Below, piece by piece: positions 35,724 to 45,551 of a stretch of 61,148 nt of DNA (position 1 is its first letter; each line of letters opens with the position of its first letter). A model generated the notes under the pieces. It saw nothing but the letters and a program-made list of their open reading frames with translations, was not told the origin of the DNA and searched no databases. Source of the stretch: Alkalibacterium sp. AK22 (GTDB lineage: Bacteria > Bacillota > Bacilli > Lactobacillales > Carnobacteriaceae_A); contig NZ_JANL01000039.1 in the NCBI RefSeq assembly GCF_000585255.1, positions 1 to 61,148 on the forward strand. Direction: 5' to 3'. The position numbers and the translations under genes were made by a program.

Positions 35724-35752
35724 TTGTACTGAAGGCAGTCGCCTTCTATACT
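35724..35752 (+). promoter_or_regulatory. Promoter of pcp with a palindrome filling the spacer
   Basis: TTGTAC (35724-35729), 17 bp, TATACT (35747-35752). The spacer is almost entirely the palindrome GAAGGC-AGTC-GCCTTC (35731-35746), a possible operator. Confidence 0.6.
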
Positions 35753-35853
35753 GTAAAGGGGGTGCTGTTTCGCTGTTTACTTGTGCAGCTGTCCCGCTTA
35801 GACCATGAGGAAAAGTAGGCACAGAGCCTGATATAAGAGAGAGGAGATTCAAG

Positions 35854-36501
35854 ATGAAGATATTACTTGCGGGCTTTGATCCGTTCAACAAGGAATCCGT
35901 TAATCCAGCCTGGGAAGCAGTAAAAAGTATGCCGGATACAATAGAGAAAGTGGCAATTGAAAAAGTGGAAATCCCGACTGTTTTCCATCAGTCAGCGGCA
36001 GTGCTGCTGGACAAGATGGCAGAAACGGCCTACGACGCAATCATTTGTGTCGGACAAGCAGGAGGCCGTTCCAGTCTCACACCTGAACGGGTCGCCATTA
36101 ACCTGGATGACGCACGTATTGCCGACAATCAGGGCAATCAGCCGATAGACCAGCCGATACAAAGTGGGGGACCAGCAGCTTATTTCAGCACACTCCCCGT
36201 CAAGGCAATTGTCGCTGAAATCAGACAGTGCGGCCTTCCATCCAGCGTGTCAAACTCTGCCGGCACTTTTGTCTGCAATCATATTATGTATCAGCTGCTG
36301 CATGCTGCTGCGCAGACAGAGCGAAACATTTCTGCCGGCTTCATTCACGTCCCCTTTATCCCGGAACAGGTCACCCAAAAGCCCAATCAGCCGTCTATGA
36401 ACCTTGAGGATATGACCAGAGGCCTTGAAGCGGCAGTCAAGGCTGTGATTGACAGGCATGGCAAGGCAGATCTTAAAGAAATCGGGGGCAGTCTGCACTA
36501 G
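35854..36501 (+). CDS. pcp: Pyrrolidone-carboxylate peptidase
   Basis: A 215-aa cysteine peptidase (family C15) that removes N-terminal pyroglutamate from peptides in the cytoplasm. The catalytic Glu lies in LTPERVAINLDDARI (near 82), the Cys in NSAGTFVCNHIMY (near 144) and the His in AGFIHVPFIPEQ (near 168), so the triad is complete. AGAGGAG is upstream. It is followed after 39 bp by a cation antiporter gene. Confidence 0.95.
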   Translation: MKILLAGFDPFNKESVNPAWEAVKSMPDTIEKVAIEKVEIPTVFHQSAAVLLDKMAETAYDAIICVGQAGGRSSLTPERVAINLDDARIADNQGNQPIDQPIQSGGPAAYFSTLPVKAIVAEIRQCGLPSSVSNSAGTFVCNHIMYQLLHAAAQTERNISAGFIHVPFIPEQVTQKPNQPSMNLEDMTRGLEAAVKAVIDRHGKADLKEIGGSLH

Positions 36502-36540
36502 ACCCGTATGAAAGACCCACATAAAAAAAGGAGAAGATTG

Positions 36541-37719
36541 ATGATGCTGACAGGTATTGGACTCATATTACTATTTGGATACATAGGAGGGAAGGTGATT
36601 TCCAGGACCAAGCTGCCGCCTCTGATCGGGATGCTGTTTGCAGGGATCCTGCTGGGACCTTACGTTTTTGATTTTCTGGACGCCGACTTGCTGATGGTCT
36701 CCCAGGATATCCGGACATTCGCTTTGATCATTATTCTCATGCGGGCAGGCCTTGGGATCAAGAAGGATCAGATCAAGCAGGTGGGAAGCATTGCACTAAA
36801 GATCAGCAGTTTGCCCTGTATCATGGAAGGTCTGACCGTGACGGGATTGGCTTACTTTCTGCTGAACTTTTCTTTTGCTGAAGCAGGGATGCTCGGTTTT
36901 ATCATTGCGGCTGTTTCACCGGCCGTTGTTGTTCCGAGTATGCTAGATTTAAAAGAGAAAGGCTACGGGGAAGACAAGCAGGTACCGACTTTACTGCTGG
37001 CCGGGACTTCGATCGACGACGTGTTCGCCATCACATTGTTTACCTTCTTCCTGGGACTGGGAACGAGCGGCCAGGAATCATCCGTCTGGTTTGAGCTGGC
37101 CTTTATTCCTTTCAGCATCATCGCCGGGGTACTGGGAGGTGCGCTGATCGCGCTGGCATCGGTCCTCCTTTTCAAGCAGATCAAGAACAAGTACGTTGAA
37201 AAACTGCTGCTGCTGATTGCTTTCTCCATTCTTTTTGTTGAATGGGGCGAGCATGTTGGTATCGCCAGTCTCCTTGGCGTCATGACACTGGGGTTTGTTG
37301 TCTTTGAACGCATGCCTGATCACAGTGAGCGCTTTGCCAACGCACTGGCAGGCTTATGGATTTTTCTGCAAATTCTGCTGTTTGCCTTGGTTGGAGCTGA
37401 GGTGAATATTGAAGTGGCTCTGGAAGCTGGGCTGTTGGGGATTCTCATCATCCTCTTAGGACTGATTGGACGAAGTCTTGGCGTCTGGCTGGCGACTATG
37501 AATACCGAACTGAATACAAAAGAGCGGCTGTTCTGCATGATTGCCTATACACCTAAAGCCACCGTTCAAGCAGCTATGGGAGGCATTCCTCTGGCCATGG
37601 GAGCGAGTCAAGGGGCTACGATTCTGGCACTGGCGGTATTGTCTATTGTCATTACAGCTCCTCTGGGTGCTGCAGCCATCTATGCCTCGGCACCTAAATT
37701 ACTGTCATTAGAAAAATAA
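36541..37719 (+). CDS. Cation:proton antiporter (CPA family)
   Basis: A 392-aa membrane protein with about twelve segments, starting LTGIGLILLFGYIGGKVISRTKLPPLIGMLFAG, the pattern of the sodium/proton exchanger domain. The central TSIDDVFAITLF segment carries the paired acidic residues (Asp-Asp) expected in the ion-binding site. It probably exports sodium in exchange for protons, which suits an alkaliphilic or salt-tolerant lifestyle. ATG 36541 (or 36544) follows GGAG at about 7 nt; the upstream frame lacks a ribosome site. Confidence 0.85.
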   Translation: MMLTGIGLILLFGYIGGKVISRTKLPPLIGMLFAGILLGPYVFDFLDADLLMVSQDIRTFALIIILMRAGLGIKKDQIKQVGSIALKISSLPCIMEGLTVTGLAYFLLNFSFAEAGMLGFIIAAVSPAVVVPSMLDLKEKGYGEDKQVPTLLLAGTSIDDVFAITLFTFFLGLGTSGQESSVWFELAFIPFSIIAGVLGGALIALASVLLFKQIKNKYVEKLLLLIAFSILFVEWGEHVGIASLLGVMTLGFVVFERMPDHSERFANALAGLWIFLQILLFALVGAEVNIEVALEAGLLGILIILLGLIGRSLGVWLATMNTELNTKERLFCMIAYTPKATVQAAMGGIPLAMGASQGATILALAVLSIVITAPLGAAAIYASAPKLLSLEK

Positions 37720-37730
37720 AGAAAAAGGGT

Positions 37731-37759
37731 TTGACAAGTACAGATGAAGCACGTATAGT
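37731..37759 (+). promoter_or_regulatory. Promoter of the met T-box leader
   Basis: TTGACA (37731-37736), a 17-bp spacer, and TATAGT (37754-37759). Confidence 0.75.
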
Positions 37760-37764
37760 GGGTA

Positions 37765-38093
37765 ACAAGTTGAAAATGACAATTAAAAGAGAAAACAATG
37801 TGAAAAGAAAAGTACATTCAGGAAGTCTTCTCAGAGAGCCTGCATATGGTGAGAGCAGGTAGGAACGAACGGATGGAAAATGGTCTTGGAATTGGAGCAG
37901 ACGATCTCCTTTAAGAGGAAGTGTGCTACGGGCTCACCCGTTACAGTGACGCAGTCTACAGGAATAAACAGCTTTTATCCTGTGTACTGGCAGAGGCATG
38001 ACTAGTGATGGTCATGCAAATTAAGGTGGTTACACGATATTTGGTCGTCCTTAGAAAGTCTTAGAGACAAAAGACTTTTTAAGGACGTTTTTT
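37765..38093 (+). promoter_or_regulatory. T-box leader 1, Met specifier
   Basis: The antiterminator T-box motif AAGGTGGTTACACG is at 38023-38036. It is followed by a terminator, CGTCCTTA-AAAGTCTT paired with AAGACTTT-TAAGGACG, and six T (38046-38093). The upstream stem I region holds GGAAAATGG with ATG at 37880-37882 as likely Met specifier. Uncharged tRNA-Met would stabilise the antiterminator and let transcription continue. Confidence 0.85.
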
Positions 38094-38114
38094 ATTTGCT
38101 TGAAAAAATATAAA

Positions 38115-38419
38115 ATATGACAACTGCAAGGAAGAGTAAAGTACACTTACAAGACAGCAACAACAGAGAGCCTGGACAGGTGAGAGCAGGCTTGCTTGAG
38201 TAAGAGGAAAATGGACTCGAAGCAGGGTACCGAGTGCAGAGTGGAAACAGTCTGTTTAAGGCTACCATGGGTGCGCCCACTACAGCGCCGAAGCATCGTC
38301 AGGAAGAGGTGCTTTTTGAGGAAACAGTCGCAAGGCTGTTTTAAACTGAGGTGGTAACACGGACTAGTCGTCCGTCCTTAAAATCAGACATAGTCTGGTT
38401 TTTTGGGCGGACGTTTTTT
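38115..38419 (+). promoter_or_regulatory. T-box leader 2, Met specifier
   Basis: A second complete T-box follows directly. The T-box motif GAGGTGGTAACACGG is at 38348-38362, and a terminator at 38369-38419 pairs GTCCG...CAGAC with GTCTG...CGGAC and ends in six T. The specifier context GGAAAATGG recurs, with ATG at 38211-38213. Transcription must pass two Met-sensing terminators in series to reach metN. Confidence 0.85.
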
Positions 38420-38447
38420 ATTTTCATTCAGAAAGAAGGGGACAGGT

Positions 38448-39518
38448 ATGATTGATTTGGAAAAAGTGAGTGTAACATTTACAAACAAGGAGGAGACGGT
38501 TACAGCAGTTAATGATGTGTCGCTGACTGTTGAAAAAGGAGATATTTATGGCATTGTCGGATACAGCGGTGCGGGTAAGAGCACCCTGGTCCGGACAATC
38601 AATTTGCTTCAGCGGCCTAGCGCAGGAAAAGTCAGCGTAGGAGAACAGGTCTTGTCTGATCTTGGACCGAAGGAACTGAGAAAGGCCCGGAAAAAAATAG
38701 GCATGATTTTTCAGCATTTCAATTTGATGCGGGCCCGGACGGTAGCGGGGAATGTGGCCTATTCTTTGAAAGACAGCGGACTCAGCAAGAAAGAGATCAG
38801 CCTGAAAGTCGAGGAACTGCTGGAGCTGGTCGGACTGGCTGATAAAAAGAACAGCTACCCGTCTCAGCTGTCAGGAGGACAGAAGCAGCGAGTCGGAATT
38901 GCGCGGGCGCTGGCTAATGATCCGGAAGTTTTGCTGTGTGATGAAGCAACCAGTGCTCTGGATCCGAAAACAACGGCTTCGATTCTCAAGCTCTTGAAGC
39001 GTCTCAATCAGAAGTTGGGGCTAACAATTGTGATTATCACGCATGAAATGCAGGTCGTTAAGGAAATATGCAACAAGGTAGCGGTAATGGATGACGGCAG
39101 AGTGATTGAAAAAGGCAATCTGGTTTCTGTCTTTACGGAACCTAAAGCCGAGCTGACGTATGAGTTTATCGATACCGCTACACATAAGGATCAGGCACTG
39201 GAAAAACTGGAGAGTCATCCTGCCTTGCTTGATTTACAGGCAGACGATCAGTTGGCTGCCATCACTTATGTAGGAGACAGCACCAAGGCCCCTCTAATTG
39301 CCAGTTTGTATGCCAAGTTTGGTGTAACCACTAATATTTTGTACGGCAATGTAGAGATTCTTCAGCAGACACCTGTTGGCAATCTGATTGTCGTCTTCAG
39401 TGGAGAAAGCCGTCAGCAGGATAAAGCGATTGCCTATCTGAAATCGAAACAGGTTAAAGTCTCACAGCTCAAGGCCAGCCGCCCGGCTTCCATAGTTCAG
39501 CAGGAAAAAATCAGTTAA
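38448..39518 (+). CDS. metN: Methionine ABC transporter ATP-binding protein
   Basis: A 356-aa ATPase of the methionine importer. Walker A is GYSGAGKST (near residue 39), the signature is [15 protein letters not shown] and Walker B is [13 protein letters not shown]. Residues about 265-340 form the C-terminal NIL domain that binds methionine and inhibits transport. ATG 38448 follows GGGGAC; the frame upstream runs through the T-box terminator and is not used. Confidence 0.94.
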   Translation: MIDLEKVSVTFTNKEETVTAVNDVSLTVEKGDIYGIVGYSGAGKSTLVRTINLLQRPSAGKVSVGEQVLSDLGPKELRKARKKIGMIFQHFNLMRARTVAGNVAYSLKDSGLSKKEISLKVEELLELVGLADKKNSYPSQLSGGQKQRVGIARALANDPEVLLCDEATSALDPKTTASILKLLKRLNQKLGLTIVIITHEMQVVKEICNKVAVMDDGRVIEKGNLVSVFTEPKAELTYEFIDTATHKDQALEKLESHPALLDLQADDQLAAITYVGDSTKAPLIASLYAKFGVTTNILYGNVEILQQTPVGNLIVVFSGESRQQDKAIAYLKSKQVKVSQLKASRPASIVQQEKIS

Positions 39519-39530
39519 GGAGGAGACAAT

Positions 39531-40211
39531 ATGATTCGTTGGTTTGAAAGTTATTTTGAAAACTCTCTGGCGATTCGCTTGGAGATTTTAGACAGCATCT
39601 GGGAGACGCTTTACATGGTCGGAACAACTGCTCTCATTGCCGGAGTTCTCGGAATCGCGCTTGGCATCGTTCTGGTTGTTACGGAAGACGGAGGGATTCT
39701 TGAAAATCAGAAAGTATACAGTCAGCTGGAGCGGGCAGTCAATGCTTTTCGTTCAGTACCCTTTATCATCATGCTGGCACTGATTGCGCCCTTCACCCGT
39801 CTGCTGGTGGGGACTTCGATCGGGACCACAGCGGCTATCGTCCCACTTGTTGTCGGTACCGTTCCCTTCTACTCCCGTCAGGTTCAAAATGCTTTACTGG
39901 AAGTGGATAGGGGAGTAATTGAGGCGGCAGAATCCATGGGTTCTTCACCTTTTGAAATCATTATCCGTGTGTATCTGAAAGAAGGTTTACCCTCTCTCAT
40001 ACGGGTCTCTTCAGTGACGATTATCAATTTGATCGGACTGACTGCCATGGCCGGTGCCATCGGCGCTGGCGGGCTGGGGAATCTGGCTATCGCCCGGGGG
40101 TATAACCGTTACCAGACAGACGTAACGCTTGTGGCCACGGTGGCTATTCTGATTATCGTCTTTATCAGTCAGGTCATCGGCAACTATTTAGTGAAAAAAA
40201 CGAGTCATTAA
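39531..40211 (+). CDS. metI: Methionine ABC transporter permease
   Basis: A 226-aa inner-membrane subunit with five to six segments. The coupling-helix motif EAAESMGSSPFEIIIRVYLKEG (residues 142-163, split here by its EAA core) contacts the ATPase, and GAIGAGGLGNLAIARGY is typical of MetI. It follows metN by 12 bp with GGAGGAG before the ATG. Confidence 0.94.
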   Translation: MIRWFESYFENSLAIRLEILDSIWETLYMVGTTALIAGVLGIALGIVLVVTEDGGILENQKVYSQLERAVNAFRSVPFIIMLALIAPFTRLLVGTSIGTTAAIVPLVVGTVPFYSRQVQNALLEVDRGVIEAAESMGSSPFEIIIRVYLKEGLPSLIRVSSVTIINLIGLTAMAGAIGAGGLGNLAIARGYNRYQTDVTLVATVAILIIVFISQVIGNYLVKKTSH

Positions 40212-40237
40212 TATAAATCAAAAAGGGGAAATGACAG

Positions 40238-41053
40238 ATGAAAAAGATAAAAAAATGGACAGTCAGCTTAGGAGTTGGAGCGTCAGTATTGCTCCTATCA
40301 GCCTGCGGAGCAGCAGAAGGAACAGAGAGTGTCTCAATCGGTGTGGTCGGAGAAGACAATGACGTTTGGGACTACGTAGCAGAAAAGCTGCAAGAGGAAG
40401 AAGACATTATCGTGGAGTTGGTCACGTTCACTGACTACTCCCAGCCCAATAATGCATTGGCTCAAGGAGAAATTGATTTGAATGCTTTTCAGCACAAGCT
40501 TTTTTTAGAAACATTCAATGAAGATAGCGGAACGGAACTGGTCGAGATTGGAGACACCGTGATTTCTCCCTTGGGCGTGTATTCCGAACAACTCGATGAT
40601 ATAGAAGAGCTGGAAGAAAATGATACAGTGGCAATACCCAACGATGTGACTAATGGGGGCAGAGCCTTGCTGCTGCTTCAGACGGCTGGTCTGATTTCAG
40701 TGGATTCAGATGCCGGGGTCACACCGACAGTGAACGACATAACAGACAATCCGCTGAATTTGACTATTCAGGAGCTTGATGCGGCTCAAACAGCCCGGGC
40801 GCTGCAGGACGTAACAGTCTCTATCATCAATTCAGGCATGGCTGTGGATGCCGGCTTTGTTCCTACAGAGGATGCCATTTTTTTGGAACCGGTAGATGAA
40901 CAGTCTGATCCGTACATCAATATTATCGCAGCCAGAGCTGAAGATCAGGATAATGAGCTTTACCAGACGATCGTAGCGGCTTATCAGTCAGAAGATACGA
41001 AAGAAGTCATTGAGGAAACGTCAGCCGGGTCATCCATCCCTGCCTGGGACTGA
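40238..41053 (+). CDS. metQ: Methionine-binding lipoprotein (NlpA family)
   Basis: A 271-aa lipoprotein with a signal peptide ending in the lipobox LSAC (Cys near residue 23). The mature part is strongly acidic. It contains VTFTDYSQPNNALAQGEIDLNAFQH and NDVTNGGRALLLLQ, hallmarks of NlpA/MetQ proteins that capture methionine outside the membrane and deliver it to MetNI. GGGGAA precedes the ATG by about 8 nt. Confidence 0.94.
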   Translation: MKKIKKWTVSLGVGASVLLLSACGAAEGTESVSIGVVGEDNDVWDYVAEKLQEEEDIIVELVTFTDYSQPNNALAQGEIDLNAFQHKLFLETFNEDSGTELVEIGDTVISPLGVYSEQLDDIEELEENDTVAIPNDVTNGGRALLLLQTAGLISVDSDAGVTPTVNDITDNPLNLTIQELDAAQTARALQDVTVSIINSGMAVDAGFVPTEDAIFLEPVDEQSDPYINIIAARAEDQDNELYQTIVAAYQSEDTKEVIEETSAGSSIPAWD

Positions 41054-41129
41054 GGTGAATCGGCCTGACAATGAAGGAGCAAGGAGTCAACTCAAACCAA
41101 GGGGTTGAAATAAAGAGAGGACGGATTAC

Positions 41130-42323
41130 ATGAGCCAACTGTCAATTGAAACGTCAATCACAGAAAAAATCAGAGCCTGTTCAAGGGACATCATTGAACT
41201 CAGGCGTTATTTCCATCAACACCCTGAACCAAGTCTCAAGGAATTTGAGACAATTAGGCGAATCAAAGAAGAGTTGGATACATTAGACATTCCTTACGAA
41301 TCAGTTGGTGAGACGGGAGTGATTGGAACAATCGAAGGCCAGGCAGGGCCGGGGAAAACCATTTTGCTGCGGGCAGATATCGACGCTTTGGAGTTGGAAG
41401 ATGCCAAAGATACAGTCTACCGGTCCAAAAACCCAGGCCTAAATCATGCCTGTGGACATGACGGCCATACAGCTGCTTTGCTTGGGGCTGCAAGGGTCCT
41501 GAAAGAGCAAGCTGAGTATTTTCCCGGAACAATCAGACTGGCCTTTCAGCAGGCTGAAGAAATCGGCGCCGGGGCGAGACAGTTTGTCCAGGGAGGCTTT
41601 GTTGAGGGAGTAGATCAGGTTTTTGGCTTGCACCTGGATTCCAGTGTGCTAGTTGGTGAGATTGTATCGGCAGCCGGAGCAACCAATGCATGCTGTGATA
41701 TTTTTAAAATACAAGTAAAAGGGCAGAGTGCCCATGCTGCACGGCCGGACAAAGGAGTGGATGCCTTGCTGGCAGCAGCAGCCCTGACCGTTGAATTACA
41801 GAGTATTGTCGGCAGAGAAGTGAGTCCGCTGGATCATGTCGTTGTAGGGGTGGGGGTTCTGAATGCAGGCACCCGCTACAATATTGTGGCCAATCAGGCT
41901 GAACTGGAGGGGACAGTCAGAGCTTTCAGTCATGAAGCGCGAGCTTCTGTGCTGGAAGCAGTGGAACGGGTTGCCCGTCGGGTAGGAGAAGCCCATCGGG
42001 CCGAAATCCATTTTGAAAATTATGATGCAGCTGCTCCACTAATCAATGGAGCTGAACCGGCAGCCCGGGCAGCCCGCGTGGCGGCAAATATTGTCGGGGA
42101 AGCCCATGTGATTACGAGCCAGCCTAAAAGCCTGGGTGCGGATGACTTTGCAGATTTCCTGGCTGAGGCTCCCGGCGTTTATGCCAGGGTAGGGACACGG
42201 GATCCAAAAGATGAAGGAACCTGGCATGGCCATCATCATGAACTGTTTGATATAGCAGAAGAAGGGCTAATCTATGCAGCTGAACTGCATGTGCGGTATG
42301 CGCTTGACTACTTGAATAGCTAG
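41130..42323 (+). CDS. M20 family amidohydrolase (N-acyl amino acid hydrolase type)
   Basis: A 397-aa zinc enzyme of the M20D group. The metal site lies in NHACGHDGHTA (Cys-Gly-His-Asp, near 104-113), the catalytic Glu in AEEIGAGA, and the dimerisation-domain His in GQSAHAARPDKGVDA. Members split N-acyl amino acids or indole and hippurate conjugates. As the last gene of the metNIQ operon, 76 bp after metQ, it may release methionine from N-acyl-methionine; this is inference from context. Confidence 0.88.
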   Translation: MSQLSIETSITEKIRACSRDIIELRRYFHQHPEPSLKEFETIRRIKEELDTLDIPYESVGETGVIGTIEGQAGPGKTILLRADIDALELEDAKDTVYRSKNPGLNHACGHDGHTAALLGAARVLKEQAEYFPGTIRLAFQQAEEIGAGARQFVQGGFVEGVDQVFGLHLDSSVLVGEIVSAAGATNACCDIFKIQVKGQSAHAARPDKGVDALLAAAALTVELQSIVGREVSPLDHVVVGVGVLNAGTRYNIVANQAELEGTVRAFSHEARASVLEAVERVARRVGEAHRAEIHFENYDAAAPLINGAEPAARAARVAANIVGEAHVITSQPKSLGADDFADFLAEAPGVYARVGTRDPKDEGTWHGHHHELFDIAEEGLIYAAELHVRYALDYLNS

Positions 42324-42337
42324 GTGAAACCAAACAG

Positions 42338-42385
42338 AAAAGCCGGCAGATTCGAGTGGATACTCGAATCTGCCGGCTTTTTTTA
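42338..42385 (+). terminator. Terminator of the met operon
   Basis: A perfect 20-bp stem (42338-42357 with 42362-42381) has a GGAT loop and a seven-T tract. Confidence 0.95.
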
Positions 42386-42387
42386 TA

Positions 42388-42433
42388 TAAAAAGGGAACT
42401 GCTCACATTCAAAATGAATGCAGCAGCTCCCTT
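42388..42433 (-). terminator. Terminator of the opuA operon
   Basis: On the minus strand AGGGAGCTGCT and AGCAGTTCCCT form a stem, with inner GCATTC/GAATGT, and TTTTTATA follows. Confidence 0.85.
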
Positions 42434-42479
42434 GCTGTTTTTAACCTATCTACAAAGTCAGCTGACCGGTTAAATCAGA

Positions 42480-43373
42480 TTATTCACCGATACCGGCAGT
42501 CCATTCTTCAATAAGCTCAGGATTATTGTCGATCCAGTTACGTGCAGCATCTTCAGGTTCTGCACCTTCTTCGATTTCAAGCATAACTTCTTCCATGTCT
42601 TCTGTTTCCCAGAAGAAATTGTCCAGCACTTGGAAAGCTTCCGGTGCATCTTCTTCCAGACCTTCACGTGCAAACGTTTCGATTGTTTCAGCATCTCCGA
42701 ATACGCCTTCCGGATCTTCAAGATACTTCAGGTCAAAGGAAGAGAACTTCCAGTGCGGAGACCAGCCGGTCACGATGATTTCTTCTTCAGCCTGGTATGC
42801 CTGTCTCAGCTCAGTTACCATTGCGCCAGATGAAGATGTTTGAACATTCCAGCCTTCCAGGTTTTCATATGCTTCCAGCGAATCTTCAGCTGCAGCAACA
42901 ACACCTGCACCCGGCTCGATACCTGTAATGGTCATACCTGCTTCGTCAGTCAGGTCAGCAATAGAGTCGACATCCATGTACTCAGGAACGACGAAACCGA
43001 CAACCGCGCCTTCCAGGTTAGTACCCAAGTGAACGATATTGTCTTCGTGCTGCTCCAGTTGAGGTGCATGTGTCTGTGGTAGCCATGCAGAAACCATGGC
43101 ATCAGCGTCTCCGCTAGCAATCGCCTCCCACATGATAGCATTGTCAAGAGCCGTCAGCGTGACGTCATAACCCATGTCTTCAAGCACTAAGCCTAAAACA
43201 TTGGTAGAAGCGATTTCTGAATCCCAGCTCACATAAGCCAGAGTGATTTCATCACCATCGACGACTGTGTCGATTTCTGCGCCGTCTCCGGCAGTGTCAT
43301 CGTCACAGGCAGCCAGAAATAGAGCAGAAGCAGATACAGCAGTTAAACCTAATTTTTTCCATGTTGTATTCAA
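42480..43373 (-). CDS. opuAC: Glycine betaine/proline betaine-binding lipoprotein
   Basis: A 297-aa substrate-binding protein of an osmoprotectant importer. A signal peptide ends at the lipobox LAAC (Cys near 23), and the mature protein is very acidic. Aromatic cage candidates include the Trp of AYVSWDSEIAS, of SAWLPQTH and of GWSPHWKF, matching the betaine-binding OpuAC/ProX fold. It is the third gene of the operon, 73 bp after the permease gene. Confidence 0.93.
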   Translation of the reverse strand: MNTTWKKLGLTAVSASALFLAACDDDTAGDGAEIDTVVDGDEITLAYVSWDSEIASTNVLGLVLEDMGYDVTLTALDNAIMWEAIASGDADAMVSAWLPQTHAPQLEQHEDNIVHLGTNLEGAVVGFVVPEYMDVDSIADLTDEAGMTITGIEPGAGVVAAAEDSLEAYENLEGWNVQTSSSGAMVTELRQAYQAEEEIIVTGWSPHWKFSSFDLKYLEDPEGVFGDAETIETFAREGLEEDAPEAFQVLDNFFWETEDMEEVMLEIEEGAEPEDAARNWIDNNPELIEEWTAGIGE

Positions 43374-43446
43374 AATAAATCTCTCCTTTAGATAATTGGG
43401 TACTCATTCATATAGTTGATAGATGTTAGTGAAGCGAAAAACGGGG

Positions 43447-44316
43447 TTAATCGTTTTTCGACTTGTTGAATCCCTGCATGACGCGGTCAAGGATGATAGC
43501 CAGGACAACCAGTGCAAATCCGGATACGAATCCAGGACCGACTTGTGCACGCTGTAGAGCGTTGATGACACGTTCACCGAGACCAGGTGCACCGATCATT
43601 GAGGCGATAACGACCATTGACAGAGCCAACAGGACAGTCTGGTTGATTCCAGCCATAATAGTTGGTTTGGCCAAAGGCAGTTCCACTTTGAACAGACGTT
43701 GTGATCCGGTACTACCAAAAGCTTCAGCGGCTTCCACCATTTCGTCGGAGACCTGACGGATGCCTAAATTAGTGAAACGTACAGTCGGTGGCAGAGCAAA
43801 GATAACAGCTGAGAATACCCCTGGTACCATTCCGATACCAAAGAAGGCAACGGCGGGGATCAGGTATACAAATGCCGGCATAGTCTGCATGAAGTCCAGA
43901 ATCGGCGTAATGACCCAGTTTGCCGCTTTGCTTTTCGCCATCCATATACCGACCGGAACACCAATCAGAATGGACAGGAGACTGGCAACCAGTACCAGTG
44001 TGATTGTAAACATCAGTGGTTCCCACAGTCCCTGGTTGTAGATGTAGAATAACCCAAGCAAGGTGAAGACCGGCAAACCGAATTTCTTGCCACTGGCAAA
44101 GAAGGCCAGAGCCACCATCAAAACAATAAACAATAGGGGAGGGATAAAGATAAGCAAGTCAGTAATCCCGTCCATCAGCCACGATCCACCGTCACGGATG
44201 GAGTTGAAGAACCATGACAGATTCTGAGTCAGCCAAGCGATGAAGTCGTTCATCCACTGTGAAACAGGAATCTGCGGAATTTGATCCATTATACTACTCA
44301 TGATATTACTGTTCAT
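43447..44316 (-). CDS. opuAB: Glycine betaine ABC transporter permease
   Basis: A 289-aa permease with about seven segments and the coupling motif [20 protein letters not shown] (near 190-209), followed by [21 protein letters not shown], typical of OpuAB/ProW. The start is ATG at 44314-44316, with GAGGAGG upstream; the frame upstream of it lies inside opuAA. It overlaps opuAA by 11 bp. Confidence 0.93.
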   Translation of the reverse strand: MNSNIMSSIMDQIPQIPVSQWMNDFIAWLTQNLSWFFNSIRDGGSWLMDGITDLLIFIPPLLFIVLMVALAFFASGKKFGLPVFTLLGLFYIYNQGLWEPLMFTITLVLVASLLSILIGVPVGIWMAKSKAANWVITPILDFMQTMPAFVYLIPAVAFFGIGMVPGVFSAVIFALPPTVRFTNLGIRQVSDEMVEAAEAFGSTGSQRLFKVELPLAKPTIMAGINQTVLLALSMVVIASMIGAPGLGERVINALQRAQVGPGFVSGFALVVLAIILDRVMQGFNKSKND

Positions 44317-45514
44317 TAATAACTTCCTCCTCTCGAGTTTTAGCCAGGGCACCCAGTACCAGACTTCGGACTACGATACCCAACAGCTTGTCGTTTTCGT
44401 CGACTACAGCGACAGGAGTCTGGCTGTCGTGAATGATGTCATACAGTTCATTGACAAGCGTATCTTTGGATACTTTAGGAATATCAGTACGCAGGATAGG
44501 CTCCAGGTCTTTTGTCTCCTGGTTGGTAGCCGTAAGCACGTCTTCATCCGTCACATACCCTTTCAGAGTATGATTTTTGTCAACGACCAGCATGCTGCTC
44601 AGGCTTTCAGTCTTCATGCGCTTAAGTGCTACACGTGGACCGCTCTGCTTGAGACGCAGTGTCTGAGGTTTCTCCATAATATTTTCGGCTGTAAGGACTT
44701 TGGAACGGTCGACATCTTCAACGAAGCGCTCAACGTAGTCATTAGCCGGGTTGGTCAGGATTTCTTCTCCTGTACCGACCTGCACCACTTCTCCGTCCTT
44801 CATAATGGCGATACGGTCGCCGATCCGAAGGGACTCGTTCAAGTCGTGTGTGATAAAGATAATTGTTTTATGCATGGTTTCCTGCATGTCCAGCAGTTCG
44901 TCTTGCATATCGCGGCGAATCAGCGGATCGAGTGCCGAAAAAGCTTCATCCATCAGCAGGATTTCCGGATCATTGGCCAGCGCACGTGCCAGTCCGACAC
45001 GCTGCTGCATCCCGCCGGAGAGCTGGTTTGGAAACTGGTCTTTGTAGGGAAGCAAGCCGGCATTTTCAAGTGCACGTTCTGCTTTTTCCTGACGCTCGGC
45101 CTTGTCTACCCCCTGTACCTCCAGACCGTACTCGGTATTTTCCAGTATAGTGCGGTGAGGAAACAGACCAAAGTTCTGAAAGACCATGGATACTTTTTCG
45201 CGGCGCACCTTGCGCAGTTCGTCTTTGTTCATTTTGGAAATATCATCCCCGTCAATCAGGATGCTACCTTCCGTCGGTTCAATCAGGCGGTTGAGCATAC
45301 GTACCAGTGTAGACTTACCACTCCCGGATAGTCCCATGATAACGAAGATTTCGCCTTGTTCGACTTTGAAATTTGCTTTATTCACACCGACTGTCGCGCC
45401 GGTTTTTTCGAGAATCTCTTCTTTTGAATGACCTTTATTAACTAATTCGAGTGCCTGACGTTCTTTCTTGCCGAAAATCTTTGTCAAGTCCTGAATTTCA
45501 ACTTTAGTAGTCAA
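44306..45514 (-). CDS. opuAA: Glycine betaine ABC transporter ATPase with tandem CBS domains
   Basis: A 402-aa ATPase. Walker A is GLSGSGKST (near 60), the signature [15 protein letters not shown], and Walker [14 protein letters not shown]. Residues about 280-395 form two CBS repeats ([22 protein letters not shown] and [19 protein letters not shown]). In OpuA systems CBS domains sense ionic strength, and some bind cyclic di-AMP. It is first in an operon with separate permease and binding-protein genes, unlike the fused form in Lactococcus. Confidence 0.94.
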   Translation of the reverse strand: MTTKVEIQDLTKIFGKKERQALELVNKGHSKEEILEKTGATVGVNKANFKVEQGEIFVIMGLSGSGKSTLVRMLNRLIEPTEGSILIDGDDISKMNKDELRKVRREKVSMVFQNFGLFPHRTILENTEYGLEVQGVDKAERQEKAERALENAGLLPYKDQFPNQLSGGMQQRVGLARALANDPEILLMDEAFSALDPLIRRDMQDELLDMQETMHKTIIFITHDLNESLRIGDRIAIMKDGEVVQVGTGEEILTNPANDYVERFVEDVDRSKVLTAENIMEKPQTLRLKQSGPRVALKRMKTESLSSMLVVDKNHTLKGYVTDEDVLTATNQETKDLEPILRTDIPKVSKDTLVNELYDIIHDSQTPVAVVDENDKLLGIVVRSLVLGALAKTREEEVINEQ

Positions 45515-45551
45515 TTCATATTACCTCCTTGAATGTATTTTATGAATAACA

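Noticed and set aside
37765-38419. SAM riboswitch before metN
   Set aside because: The sequence shows two T-box cores with linked terminators, and I see no S-box or SMK-type core.
44300-45331. 343-aa plus-strand open frame
   Set aside because: Antisense to opuAA, whose motifs are unambiguous.
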